DNA from: Chryseobacterium mucoviscidosis
GTDB taxonomy: Bacteria > Bacteroidota > Bacteroidia > Flavobacteriales > Weeksellaceae
DNA length: 64,000 nucleotides
Direction of reading: 5' to 3'
Assembly: GCF_002177115.1 (NCBI RefSeq)
Contig: NZ_MVAG01000108.1
Coordinates: forward strand, 62,001-126,000
Shown: piece after piece, positions 15,406-23,344 of the stretch
Numbering within the stretch: position 1 is the first letter of the stretch
How the letters are laid out: every line of letters begins with the position of its first letter
The notes under the pieces: model-generated
Database searches by the model: none
What the model was told of the DNA's origin: nothing
The model's input: the letters and a program-made list of their open reading frames with translations, nothing else
Position numbers and translations under genes: made by a program

Positions 15406-16650
15406 TCACAAGAAAAAATGCGCAATCGTATAAATAATCAGCCCCACCAAACCACCGACGATCGTTCCGTTCACACGGATGAACTGAAGATCTTTCCCTA
15501 CTTCCAGCTCCAGCTTTTCGCTTAATTCTTTTCCCTGCCAGTTTCCGACGGTAGAACTGATGAGGTTTCCGAATTGATGGGTATTTTTTAGAATATATTT
15601 GTAAGCGGTAACACGAACCCAGTCGTCGATTTTTTTCTGAAAATTTTCGTCATTTTTTAAATTCTGTGAAAATTCATTCAGATTTTTAGATAAATATTTC
15701 TTTAATGAAGATTCATCGTCCTGAAGTTCTTTCGTTAACGTATTTTTAATGGAAATCCAGATGTCGTTGGAATATTCATTCAGCTTGTCGTTTTTGAGGA
15801 GATCATTTTTAATGTTTTTGAATTCCTCTTCCCATTTCGGATCCTGTTTGAGTTCATTGGAGAAATCATAGATTTTCTGGGTGATCAGATTTCGTATTTC
15901 GTGGTTCGGATCTTGTTCAATCTCTTTGAAAAAATCTGAAAGTCCGGAGGTAATTTTATCAGCAATTTTATTATCCACAAAAGCAGGGATAAAAGTATAG
16001 CTTCCTTTTTTCACGCGGTCTTTAATCATTTCATCATTTTCAGCGATGTAATTTTTAATCTGAGAAGAAAGATTGGTAATAATCCTCTGATGATCGTTTT
16101 TGTCTAAAAGATAGTTGATTCCGTTGCCTAAAATGGCGTTCAGTTTGATGGTATCTGTCATTTCAGACACTTTTTTGCTGATAAAACGGCTTACTTCCGA
16201 GTCATCGAGCTTATTTAAAATATCCAGAACAATATCCGAAAGATTTTTAAGCAAAACATCCTGATTCTTTTCTTTTCCGAGCCATTCTCCCACAAAATTC
16301 GAGATTTTTAATTTCTGGATATAAGGTCTGATGTTTTCCGGAGAAAGAAAATTGGTTACGACAAAATTTCCCAGATTGTCTCCCAGTTTCTGTTTGCTGT
16401 TTTCAATAAGATTGGTGTGCGGAATCGGTAATCCGAGCGGATGGCGGAAAAGGGCTGTTACGGCAAACCAGTCTGCCAAAGCTCCCACCATTGCCGCCTC
16501 GGAAAAGGCACGAACGTAACCTATCCAGTGCGAGTCTATGGTTTTTTGCAATAGGGTTGTTCCGATAAACAGAACTGCCATCAACACAAATAATCCTGTG
16601 GCAAATGCTTTGTATTTTCTGAGCTGTTTTCTTTTGGCTTCATCATTCAT
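15406..16650 (-). CDS. DUF445 membrane protein (YjiN-like)
   Basis: A 414-residue protein with a transmembrane helix near each end (residues 12-30 and about 392-412). The signature SEAAMVGALADWFAVTALFR with HPLGLPIPHTNLI identifies DUF445. Between the helices is a long helical, highly charged stretch (Lys, Glu, Asp, Asn) like a coiled coil facing one compartment. The family's role is unknown, though some members are linked to envelope integrity. Transcribed toward the small secreted protein gene. Confidence 0.9.
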   Translation of the reverse strand: MNDEAKRKQLRKYKAFATGLFVLMAVLFIGTTLLQKTIDSHWIGYVRAFSEAAMVGALADWFAVTALFRHPLGLPIPHTNLIENSKQKLGDNLGNFVVTNFLSPENIRPYIQKLKISNFVGEWLGKEKNQDVLLKNLSDIVLDILNKLDDSEVSRFISKKVSEMTDTIKLNAILGNGINYLLDKNDHQRIITNLSSQIKNYIAENDEMIKDRVKKGSYTFIPAFVDNKIADKITSGLSDFFKEIEQDPNHEIRNLITQKIYDFSNELKQDPKWEEEFKNIKNDLLKNDKLNEYSNDIWISIKNTLTKELQDDESSLKKYLSKNLNEFSQNLKNDENFQKKIDDWVRVTAYKYILKNTHQFGNLISSTVGNWQGKELSEKLELEVGKDLQFIRVNGTIVGGLVGLIIYTIAHFFL

Positions 16651-16791
16651 ATCCTCAAATTTAGTAAATTTGGTTGTGAAATTTCATCTGTTAATATTGT
16701 TGTAAAAATTTTTAATTCGTTATTTTCATTTCTCAAAGGCACCGGTTTTGATGCTTACATTTTGTCTTTGATAAAAAATATTTAAAATTCT

Positions 16792-17235
16792 ATGGAAAAC
16801 CAAGCAAAAAACAATCCATACTACTCCAGAACAGACACTTCAAAACTCGATATTTCAAATGAAGAATGGAGAAAAATCCTGTCTCCGGATTTATATGCCA
16901 TTGCCAGAGAAGCCTCAACGGAAAGACCATTCACCGGAAAATACAATGAATTTGATGAATTGGGAGAATATTACTGTGCGGTGTGCGGAAACCATTTATT
17001 CCGATCCACTTCAAAATTTTCGAGCAGTTGTGGCTGGCCAAGTTTTTTTGAAGCAGATAAAGAAGGAGTGTATTACAAAAGAGATACTACCTACGGAATG
17101 GAAAGGGTAGAAGTACTCTGCAAAAGATGCGATTCGCATTTGGGACACGTTTTCGATGATGGTCCTCAACCAACGGGATTGCGCTACTGTATGAATTCCG
17201 TAAGTCTGGAATTTGTTGCAGATTCTGAAAAATAA
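16792..17235 (+). CDS. msrB: Peptide-methionine (R)-S-oxide reductase
   Basis: A 147-residue MsrB. Structural zinc is bound by two CxxC pairs (CAVCG and CKRCD). GWPSF, HLGHVFDDGP and the catalytic RYCMNS are all present. It repairs R-methionine sulfoxide in oxidised proteins using thioredoxin. There is no signal peptide, so it is cytoplasmic. It has no fused MsrA domain. A DUF7079-like gene follows 14 bp downstream. Confidence 0.95.
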   Translation: MENQAKNNPYYSRTDTSKLDISNEEWRKILSPDLYAIAREASTERPFTGKYNEFDELGEYYCAVCGNHLFRSTSKFSSSCGWPSFFEADKEGVYYKRDTTYGMERVEVLCKRCDSHLGHVFDDGPQPTGLRYCMNSVSLEFVADSEK

Positions 17236-17249
17236 TATCATGATGAGCT

Positions 17250-17648
17250 ATGAAAGAAGTTATTAATTTTGATGAACGGAAACCTATTTGGATTGCATTA
17301 TCTGATCTTTATTTGGATACGGAATTAAAACAGGATTTTCATTTAAAATATATAGCTACCACAATATTCCAAAGCTCGTATACTTTTGATGAGGTGAAAA
17401 AAATTAATAAGTATGAAGTTTTTCCTGTACTTTTTTCAAATTTGCTGCATCCTGCAGGCGAATGGTTTGCGTTTGATGAAAAGATAACTATAAATAGTAT
17501 TATAGAGTGGGTAGAATCAAAAAAACCTTTAGATTTACTGGCTGTTGAATGGGTTTATATGGTATATAAAGACATCAATGAAGAATATTGGGATGAAATT
17601 GAATATCTATATAATAAAATAAGAAGTAGCTCATTATCTGGTAGTTAA
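17250..17648 (+). CDS. DUF7079-like hypothetical protein
   Basis: A 132-residue soluble protein. The pattern R.P.WIALSDLYLDTEL, then YIA.TIFQSSYTFDEV, YEVFPVLFSNLL and AGEWFAF matches a small family I recall as DUF7079, whose function is unknown. Often these occur as accessory genes with immunity-protein-like size and acidity, but no toxin is adjacent here. It follows msrB closely on the same strand. Confidence 0.65.
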   Translation: MKEVINFDERKPIWIALSDLYLDTELKQDFHLKYIATTIFQSSYTFDEVKKINKYEVFPVLFSNLLHPAGEWFAFDEKITINSIIEWVESKKPLDLLAVEWVYMVYKDINEEYWDEIEYLYNKIRSSSLSGS

Positions 17649-17753
17649 AATTTCTTAAATTGCGTTAAACTTTGTGGAGTTATTGCGCTTACCCTAATTA
17701 TGTTTTATACATTTGCTGACTCAATTGGATTTAACATAATAGTGAAATAGTGA

Positions 17754-18512
17754 ATGAAAGCATTGTATAGCTTATTAGGTGCAGCTTACATCGTTACTAC
17801 TTCATTCTATTTGTCTCCAAAAAAGGCAATCGAAAAGAATGAAATCAGTACAAAAAAAATTGTAAGATTAGCCGACACGAAATCTGAGAAATCTGCGGCA
17901 ACAGCAGTAAGTTCATCAGAAGAATTATACAGATCTATTGTTTTCGAGCAGGGACACGAACTTAATGAGGAAGTTTTTTTCAAAGCAGTAACAGGTTTTG
18001 AAAATATGAAGAAAGCAGGTTTGCTTAACGGAGATTCGCATTTACTTACGGTATGCGATTTTTCTATGTCTTCGAACACAAAAAGACTTTGGGTAATTGA
18101 CATGAATGAGAAAAAAGTATTGTTTAATTCATTGGTTGCACACGGAAAAAATACAGGCGAAGAATTTGCTACGAATTTTTCTAACACGGAAAGTTCGTTG
18201 CAGAGCAGCTTAGGATTTTATATCACGGATGCAACGTACGACGGCGACAACGGCTATTCTCTTAGATTACTTGGAATGGACAAAGGATTTAATGATGCAG
18301 CGTACAGAAGAGCCATCGTTATGCACGGCGCAGATTATGTAAGCGAAGAATTTGCCGCCATGCACAAAAGAATCGGCAGAAGTTGGGGTTGTCCCGCCGT
18401 TCCGAGAGATTTAACAAAACCGATCATTAATACCATTAAAGGAAGAAATCTTCTTTTTATTTATTATCCGGATGAGAATTACCTTTCCAAATCGGAGTGG
18501 TTGAAAGCATAA
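17754..18512 (+). CDS. Murein L,D-transpeptidase catalytic domain protein (YkuD_2 type)
   Basis: A 252-residue protein with an N-terminal signal/anchor (residues 1-20). The region 95-245 carries RLWVIDMNEKKVLFNSLVAHG, SSLGFYITDATYDGDNGYSL-like strands, His191 in AIVMHGADY and the catalytic Cys213 in GRSWGCPAVP. This is the variant L,D-transpeptidase motif of the murein transpeptidase family PF13645. It would modify or crosslink peptidoglycan in the periplasm. It ends just before a strong terminator. Confidence 0.88.
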   Translation: MKALYSLLGAAYIVTTSFYLSPKKAIEKNEISTKKIVRLADTKSEKSAATAVSSSEELYRSIVFEQGHELNEEVFFKAVTGFENMKKAGLLNGDSHLLTVCDFSMSSNTKRLWVIDMNEKKVLFNSLVAHGKNTGEEFATNFSNTESSLQSSLGFYITDATYDGDNGYSLRLLGMDKGFNDAAYRRAIVMHGADYVSEEFAAMHKRIGRSWGCPAVPRDLTKPIINTIKGRNLLFIYYPDENYLSKSEWLKA

Positions 18513-18516
18513 CAGA

Positions 18517-18543
18517 AAAGCAGTCGGTTTGACTGCTTTTTTT
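18517..18543 (+). terminator. Rho-independent terminator of the L,D-transpeptidase gene
   Basis: AAAGCAGTC and GACTGCTTT pair around GGTTT, followed by a run of T. Confidence 0.85.
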
Positions 18544-18576
18544 ATTTCTATTAAATTAAAAATTTCCTGCACGTTT

Positions 18577-18600
18577 GTCATTCTGACGAAGGAAGAATCT
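18577..18600. repeat. Copy of a widespread Bacteroidetes intergenic motif
   Basis: The string begins GTCATTCTGACGAAGG and ends AAGAATCT. I recall this phrase as a very common dispersed intergenic repeat in Flavobacteriia. Only one copy is seen in this window. Confidence 0.5.
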
Positions 18601-18687
18601 ACTGAATTACTATTTTTTCTTTGATTGAGAGCGGATGATATAGAATTGTTTTATCTGCTCAATCTTCCAGAGATTTATTCAAAAAGC

Positions 18688-19929
18688 TTAAGAAAACTTC
18701 TTAAAAATCAACGTGGCATTATGTCCTCCGAAACCAAAAGCATTACTCAATGCATAATTGATATTCTTTTCTTTCGCTTCTCCAAAAACAATATTCAGGT
18801 CTTTCGGGATGTTTTCATCAATCCTGTGAAGATTAATGGTTGGCGGAATAATTCCTTTTTCTATCGCTTTGATTGAAAGAATAGCTTCCGCGGCTCCGGC
18901 AGCTCCCAGCAAATGTCCCGTCATGGATTTTGTAGCACTAATGTCAAGATTTTTACTTCCTTTAAATAATTTATTGATTCCGTTTAATTCAACCAAATCT
19001 CCTATTGGAGTAGAAGTAGCGTGAGGATTAATATAATCAATATCTTCGGTGTTGATTCCTGCTTCATGTAGAGCCAACTGCATCGCTTTAATGGCTCCGA
19101 CTCCATCGGGATGAGGTGCTGTCATGTGATAGGCATCGGCTGTCATTGCTGCTCCCACCAATTCTGCGTAAATTTTTGCGCCTCTTGCTTTAGCGTGTTC
19201 GTATTCCTCAAGAATTAAGGCTCCCGCTCCTTCTCCCATCACAAAACCATCTCGGTCTGCATCATAAGGACGACTTGCGGTGGCAAAATCATCATTTCTT
19301 GTAGACATGGCTTTCATAATAGAGAAACCACCAACTGAGGCAGGAGTAATTGCAGCTTCAGAACCACCGCTCACAATCACTTTGGCTTTTCCTAATCTGA
19401 TGTAGTTAAAAGCATCCATCAAAGCAGTATTTCCGGTTGCACACGCTGAAATGGTTGTATAATTGATTCCCTGAAGTCCGAATTTCATTGAAATCATTCC
19501 CGAAGCCATGTTGGCGATAAATTTAGGAACGAAGAAAGGATTGAATCTTGGCGTTCCGTCTCCTTTGGTAAACTCCATTACTTCACTTTCGAACGTCCAC
19601 ATTCCGCCCTGTCCGGTTCCCCAGATTACTCCGGTGTCGAAAGGATCCATTTTTTCAAGCTCCAATCCGGAATCTTTTAAAGCTTCCGCTGTGGAATACA
19701 TCGCGTATTGGGAAAAAAGATCACTTCTTTTGATTTCATTATGTGTTAAATGGACTTTCGGATCAAAATTTTTAACCTCACAGGCAAAGTGAACTTTAAA
19801 TTTTTCTGTATCGAAGTGGGTGATTTTGTTGGCTCCGCTTATGCCGTTGATGCTGTTGTTCCAGAATTCTTCAACATTATTTCCTAAAGGCGTTACTGCG
19901 CCAAGTCCTGTAATGACAACTCTTTTCAT
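18688..19929 (-). CDS. fabF: Beta-ketoacyl-ACP synthase II
   Basis: At 413 residues it is a full KAS II. The nucleophile is Cys163 in TTISACATGNTAL, the catalytic histidines are in INPHATSTPIGD and SMTGHLLGAAGAAEA. It condenses malonyl-ACP with acyl-ACP in fatty-acid elongation. It is not beside acpP as the housekeeping fabF usually is. Instead it is the last gene of a TetR-thioesterase-fabF operon, with the ATG immediately after the thioesterase stop codon. This suggests a second, regulated KAS (membrane lipid adjustment or a secondary lipid), which is inference. Confidence 0.93.
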   Translation of the reverse strand: MKRVVITGLGAVTPLGNNVEEFWNNSINGISGANKITHFDTEKFKVHFACEVKNFDPKVHLTHNEIKRSDLFSQYAMYSTAEALKDSGLELEKMDPFDTGVIWGTGQGGMWTFESEVMEFTKGDGTPRFNPFFVPKFIANMASGMISMKFGLQGINYTTISACATGNTALMDAFNYIRLGKAKVIVSGGSEAAITPASVGGFSIMKAMSTRNDDFATASRPYDADRDGFVMGEGAGALILEEYEHAKARGAKIYAELVGAAMTADAYHMTAPHPDGVGAIKAMQLALHEAGINTEDIDYINPHATSTPIGDLVELNGINKLFKGSKNLDISATKSMTGHLLGAAGAAEAILSIKAIEKGIIPPTINLHRIDENIPKDLNIVFGEAKEKNINYALSNAFGFGGHNATLIFKKFS

Positions 19930-20355
19930 TTAGTTACTGATTTTGAATAAATTAGAGGTTCCTCTTGCAATAAGGCGCGTTTTATCTGCATTCCAGATTT
20001 CGCACTGTGCGTTCACAAACTGCTTTCCTCTTTTGATGATTTTCGTTTCAGCTACAATATTATCATTTTCTTTTGCTGTTGAAAAATAATCGATGCTGTT
20101 ATTTATGGTTACGATAAAGTTTTTTTCGTTTAAAGAGAACATAGTGGCTCCGATAACATCGTCAAAAATAGCTGCGGTAACTCCGCCGTGGAGATTTCCC
20201 ATCGGATTCAGCCATTCCTGCCTTACCTTGTACTGGAATTCCAACTGTCCTTCCTCTGCCGAAAGGACAACAGGATTCAGCCATTTCATAAATGGGGAAG
20301 GAGATGCTGTAAACTCTTTTCCGACGAATGATTTTATGATTTGTAATTTATCCAT
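19930..20355 (-). CDS. PaaI-family hotdog thioesterase
   Basis: A 141-residue single hotdog-domain protein. NPMGNLHGGVTAAIFDDVIG is the PaaI-type active-site segment (HGG then Asp). It would hydrolyse acyl- or aryl-CoA thioesters. It sits between a TetR gene (5 bp upstream) and fabF (no gap), so acyl-chain release or trimming linked to the KAS is likely. Confidence 0.88.
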   Translation of the reverse strand: MDKLQIIKSFVGKEFTASPSPFMKWLNPVVLSAEEGQLEFQYKVRQEWLNPMGNLHGGVTAAIFDDVIGATMFSLNEKNFIVTINNSIDYFSTAKENDNIVAETKIIKRGKQFVNAQCEIWNADKTRLIARGTSNLFKISN

Positions 20356-20360
20356 ATGAA

Positions 20361-20966
20361 TTATGAGATATTTTGTTTAATTTCTTTGTCGATAACCTGT
20401 AAGATCCTGTCTAAGGCGATGTTGAGATATTTTTCGTCTTCTGTGGTTTTGGATAAAAGAATACCGCCTTCAATCATCATGATGAATAAGGATGCAAATT
20501 CCTCCGCATTAATTTCAGGTTTGAATTCTCCGCTTTTTTGTCCTTCAATAATAATATTTAAGATGCTTTTTATCCAGTCTTCAAACGAATGTCTTACTTT
20601 TTTTCTCAGTTCCGGAAAGGAGTCATTACATTCTGTCGCTGCATTCATTAGCGGACAGCCGCCGTTTTGGAAGACAATTTTCCAGTTTTTTCTGTAAAAT
20701 GCAATAAAAGCATACAGTTTGGCAGACATCGTAGGATATTCTTCACCGAAAGATCTCTGCATATTTTTCTTCAGCATTCCTGCGTTGAACTGATATACTT
20801 CAAGAGCTACTTTATCTCTGTTTTCAAAATTTCCGTAAATACTTCCTTTGGTTAAACCCGTCGCTTTTGTAATGTCCGAAAGGGATGTAGAGGTATAGCC
20901 TTTGGTATTAAATAAAGAGGCGGTTTGCTCAATGATGAATTGTTTTGTCTTTTCTGCTTTTGACAT
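20361..20966 (-). CDS. TetR/AcrR-family transcriptional regulator
   Basis: I start at the ATG at 20966, giving 201 residues beginning MSKAEKTKQFIIEQTASLFN; an ORF from 20987 would begin inside the -7 box (TATCTTTG on the minus strand, 20985-20992). The HTH is SLSDITKATGLTKGSIYGNF, the best-conserved TetR stretch. The C-terminal helices resemble the YcdC/LmrA-type ligand pocket (CPLMNAATE.. with NGGCP). It heads the operon and a perfect palindrome just upstream makes autoregulation very likely; the ligand might be an acyl-CoA or drug. Confidence 0.92.
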   Translation of the reverse strand: MSKAEKTKQFIIEQTASLFNTKGYTSTSLSDITKATGLTKGSIYGNFENRDKVALEVYQFNAGMLKKNMQRSFGEEYPTMSAKLYAFIAFYRKNWKIVFQNGGCPLMNAATECNDSFPELRKKVRHSFEDWIKSILNIIIEGQKSGEFKPEINAEEFASLFIMMIEGGILLSKTTEDEKYLNIALDRILQVIDKEIKQNIS

Positions 20967-20994
20967 TTTTCTGCTGAATTCCTGCAAAGATACA

Positions 20995-21018
20995 AAAATA
21001 TACCAATCGGTATATTTT
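20995..21018. promoter_or_regulatory. Probable TetR operator
   Basis: AAAATATACC and GGTATATTTT are perfect 10-base inverted arms around AATC. The palindrome begins 2 bp upstream of the -7 box of the tetR-thioesterase-fabF operon, so binding would block the promoter. Confidence 0.85.
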
Positions 21019-21080
21019 ATAATAAGATTAAATGTATCCGTCTATATTAAACCATTAAGATTTCTTGTAAGAAGTTTAGA

Positions 21081-21235
21081 TTAATTAAGTTGAATATTTT
21101 TTTTTAAATTTTGGCTAAAGCCTTATGGTTTATTTTTTGAATGAAAAAACGGGCTGAAGCCCGTTCCTGTTCATGTTGATATTAAGATTTTAAATAATTT
21201 ATGTGAAGAGCTTAATAGTCTTAACTTCTTAACTA
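21081..21235. repeat. Direct repeat copy 1 with ACGGGCTGAAGCCCGT hairpin
   Basis: Starts TTAATTAAGTTGAAT; contains GTTTTGGCTAAAG-like text, the hairpin at 21149-21164 and a long identical tail (TTCATGTTGATATTAAGATT onward). Copy 2 is 413 bp downstream. Confidence 0.8.
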
Positions 21236-21493
21236 ACCTGAGTTCGGGATAAGTCTTCTTAACCGCAAGGTTAAACAAAGAGATTCAATTATCAGGAATT
21301 CAGCTTTTAAGATATACAAAGTCGTAAAACTTATCAAAGTAATACCATTTTTGTCTTTTTTAAATAAACGAAGTGCCTTTGTTTAGCTTACAAACTTTCA
21401 ATAAGTAAAAAAAAATTTTGTTTTTCTTTGCGATAAATAAATATAATGCTATAAATCAATTGTTTAAATTTTATTTCTTATCCTGAACTGAGG

Positions 21494-21650
21494 TTAATTA
21501 AGTTGAATCTTCAGTTTTTTAAGTTTTGGCTAAAGTCTTTTATTTGTTCTTTTAATGAAAAAACGGGCTGAAGCCCGTTCCTATTCATGTTGATATTAAG
21601 ATTTTAAATAATTTACGTGAAGAGCTTAATAGTCTTAATTTCTTAACTAA
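21494..21650. repeat. Direct repeat copy 2 with ACGGGCTGAAGCCCGT hairpin
   Basis: Same orientation and order as copy 1; the hairpin is at 21563-21578. The 29 bases surrounding the hairpin and about 60 bases after it are nearly identical to copy 1, while the first 45 bases have drifted. Confidence 0.8.
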
Positions 21651-21670
21651 AATCTTAATCGTTCAAACTC

Positions 21671-22090
21671 TTAGTTAGCCAAAGTAGCTTCCAAAGTAAT
21701 TTCGAAATTGAATGCTGCACTTACCGGACAGCCTTCTTCCGCAATTTTTGCATATTTCTGGAATTCTTCTTCTGAAATTCCGGGAACTTTAGCTGTTAAT
21801 GTCAATTCAGATTTTGTAATTTTTCCTGCGCTCGGATCTAAAGTAATAACAGATTTTGTCGTTAATTCTTCCGGAGTAAAGCCTGCCTGAGAAAGCTCTG
21901 CACTTAATTTCATGGTAAAACATCCTGCGTGAGCCGCTGCCAGTAATTCTTCAGGATTTGTTCCCACTCCGTCTTCAAATCGGCTGTTAAATGAATACTG
22001 AGTCTGGTTTAAAGTGGTGCTTTGTGTGGTAAGATGTCCTTTTCCTTCTTTAATAGTTCCGTTCCAAACGGCTGTTGCGTTACGTCTCAT
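21671..22090 (-). CDS. OsmC-family peroxiredoxin-like protein
   Basis: A 139-residue OsmC-family protein. The two reactive cysteines are in AAHAGCFTMKLSAEL and EEGCPVSAAFN, and GTNPEELLAAAHAG is the family signature. It reduces organic hydroperoxides. The pattern is closer to OsmC than Ohr. A TACCTTTG -7 box reads on the minus strand at 22126-22133. The AraC-type regulator gene lies upstream on the same strand, 79 bp away, so they may or may not be linked. Confidence 0.9.
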   Translation of the reverse strand: MRRNATAVWNGTIKEGKGHLTTQSTTLNQTQYSFNSRFEDGVGTNPEELLAAAHAGCFTMKLSAELSQAGFTPEELTTKSVITLDPSAGKITKSELTLTAKVPGISEEEFQKYAKIAEEGCPVSAAFNFEITLEATLAN

Positions 22091-22169
22091 AATGTTTTTG
22101 TTTTAATATTGTTATTTTGATGTGACAAAGGTATTGCAGATTTCGTTCCAGATAAATACACAAAAAGAA

Positions 22170-23036
22170 CTAACTATTGTACTTTTTTCCCGAATTGTAA
22201 TTTTTTTTGAAATTTGCAGGGGTACTTCCGATTTTTTGCGTGAAAAGACGGTTGAAATAAGCAGGATCTTCATAGCCCAGATCGTAAGCGATTTCTTTTA
22301 CGGGTTTATCGGTATAAAATAAAAGCCTTTTGGCTTCCAATAAAATTCTGCTGATGATAAACTGGTTAGGAGATTCCAGATTCAGATTTTTGAATTTATG
22401 CGTGAGTGTCTTTGGAGAAATATGAAGCAGTTCTGCATAATCAGCCACATTATGTTTTTCCCGAAAATAAACTTCAAGCAAACGGCTGAAATCCCTGAAA
22501 ATATCCAGTTCGTGCGCCGGAATTTTTATTTCATCATTATTCAGATTCTGCTTTTTCCATTTTCTGGTGGCGCGAATGATGATTTGTTTAACGTAGGTTC
22601 GGATCATTTCCTCTGCGGAAGAATCTTTCCATTCCAGTTCGTTTTTAATGTTTTGAAATAAATGTTGAATTGCAGAATTTTCTTCGGCATCGAGTTCAAC
22701 AAAAGGAATTTCAAACACGTTATGAAAAAGCAGTCCGTCGCAGGCGACTTCCTTATCATGAATCTGAATGCAGTAAAAATCCCGGTTATAATAGATCAAA
22801 TGAGATTCGTTGCTTCCTTTTTCAATTTGCAGATGCTGATTCGTCAGAAAAAATAGAGCCGGATTTTCGGTTTTATAATGTCTGAAATCCACAGACAGGT
22901 CGTATCCTGCAGGAATATAGAAAATTTTAATTTCAGATTTGTACTTGTTGTCTTTAAAATCGTGCAGATTGTTTTCGGAAAAAGTTTCGAATCCCAGTTT
23001 CTTGTACTGGTCTTCAAAGATAAGTGTTTGCGACAT
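22170..23036 (-). CDS. AraC-family transcriptional regulator
   Basis: A 288-residue protein. The N-terminal 160 residues look like a cupin-type sensor (IFYIPAGYDLSVDFRHYKTE, then HDKEVACDGLLFHNVFEIPF). The C-terminal 100 residues hold two HTH motifs: VADYAELLHISPKTLTHKFK and VKEIAYDLGYEDPAYFNRLF with the ending KIGSTPANFKK. It probably activates a nearby or unlinked gene in response to a small ligand. The spacer upstream holds a repeat element. Confidence 0.92.
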   Translation of the reverse strand: MSQTLIFEDQYKKLGFETFSENNLHDFKDNKYKSEIKIFYIPAGYDLSVDFRHYKTENPALFFLTNQHLQIEKGSNESHLIYYNRDFYCIQIHDKEVACDGLLFHNVFEIPFVELDAEENSAIQHLFQNIKNELEWKDSSAEEMIRTYVKQIIIRATRKWKKQNLNNDEIKIPAHELDIFRDFSRLLEVYFREKHNVADYAELLHISPKTLTHKFKNLNLESPNQFIISRILLEAKRLLFYTDKPVKEIAYDLGYEDPAYFNRLFTQKIGSTPANFKKNYNSGKKYNS

Positions 23037-23135
23037 CCTTTTGCTTTCCTATAAATGTACAAAAAAGCATGATTCCAACACTATTAAATTATTGAAACCA
23101 TGCTTAATAATATAAGCTTGATTGCTGAATTTTCT

Positions 23136-23263
23136 GAAACATTAAGAGGATTTAAGTAGTTAAGTTAGTTTAGAAAATCAAATTGATTTTAATAAGGATA
23201 AAACTAAAAAAGCGAAGCTCATCTTAATATTCTAAACTCCTTAACAGAAATCTTAATGGTTTA
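23136..23263. repeat. Short element with terminal inverted repeats
   Basis: The left end (23136-23173, AAACATTAAGAGGATTTAAG..) and the right end (23232-23263, reverse complement TAAACCATTAAGATTTCT..) are imperfect inverted repeats about 58 bp apart. The right end is nearly identical to the left end of the element at 21048. The rest of the 23037-23344 spacer holds only a 14-bp palindrome, AACTAATATTAGTT, at 23274-23287. Confidence 0.6.
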
Positions 23264-23344
23264 AACTAATTGCAACTAATATTAGTTCTGGTTTTTGGCT
23301 TACTACTCCAACTCACTAACGCTAGAACCCTCAAAATCTCAAAC

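Larger units (their letters stand above)
21048..21664. repeat. Gene-less repeat element with related inverted ends and an internal duplication
   Basis: Left end 21048-21079 starts TAAACCATTAAGATTTCT; the right end 21642-21664 is a weaker inverted match sharing AAATCTTAAT (about 17 of 23). The left end matches 29 of 32 bases of the right end of the element at 23136-23263. Inside are two long direct copies (21081-21235, 21494-21650) and, between them, a 20-bp inverted pair (21234-21253 and 21477-21496, 18 of 20). No plausible coding frame. Confidence 0.65.
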
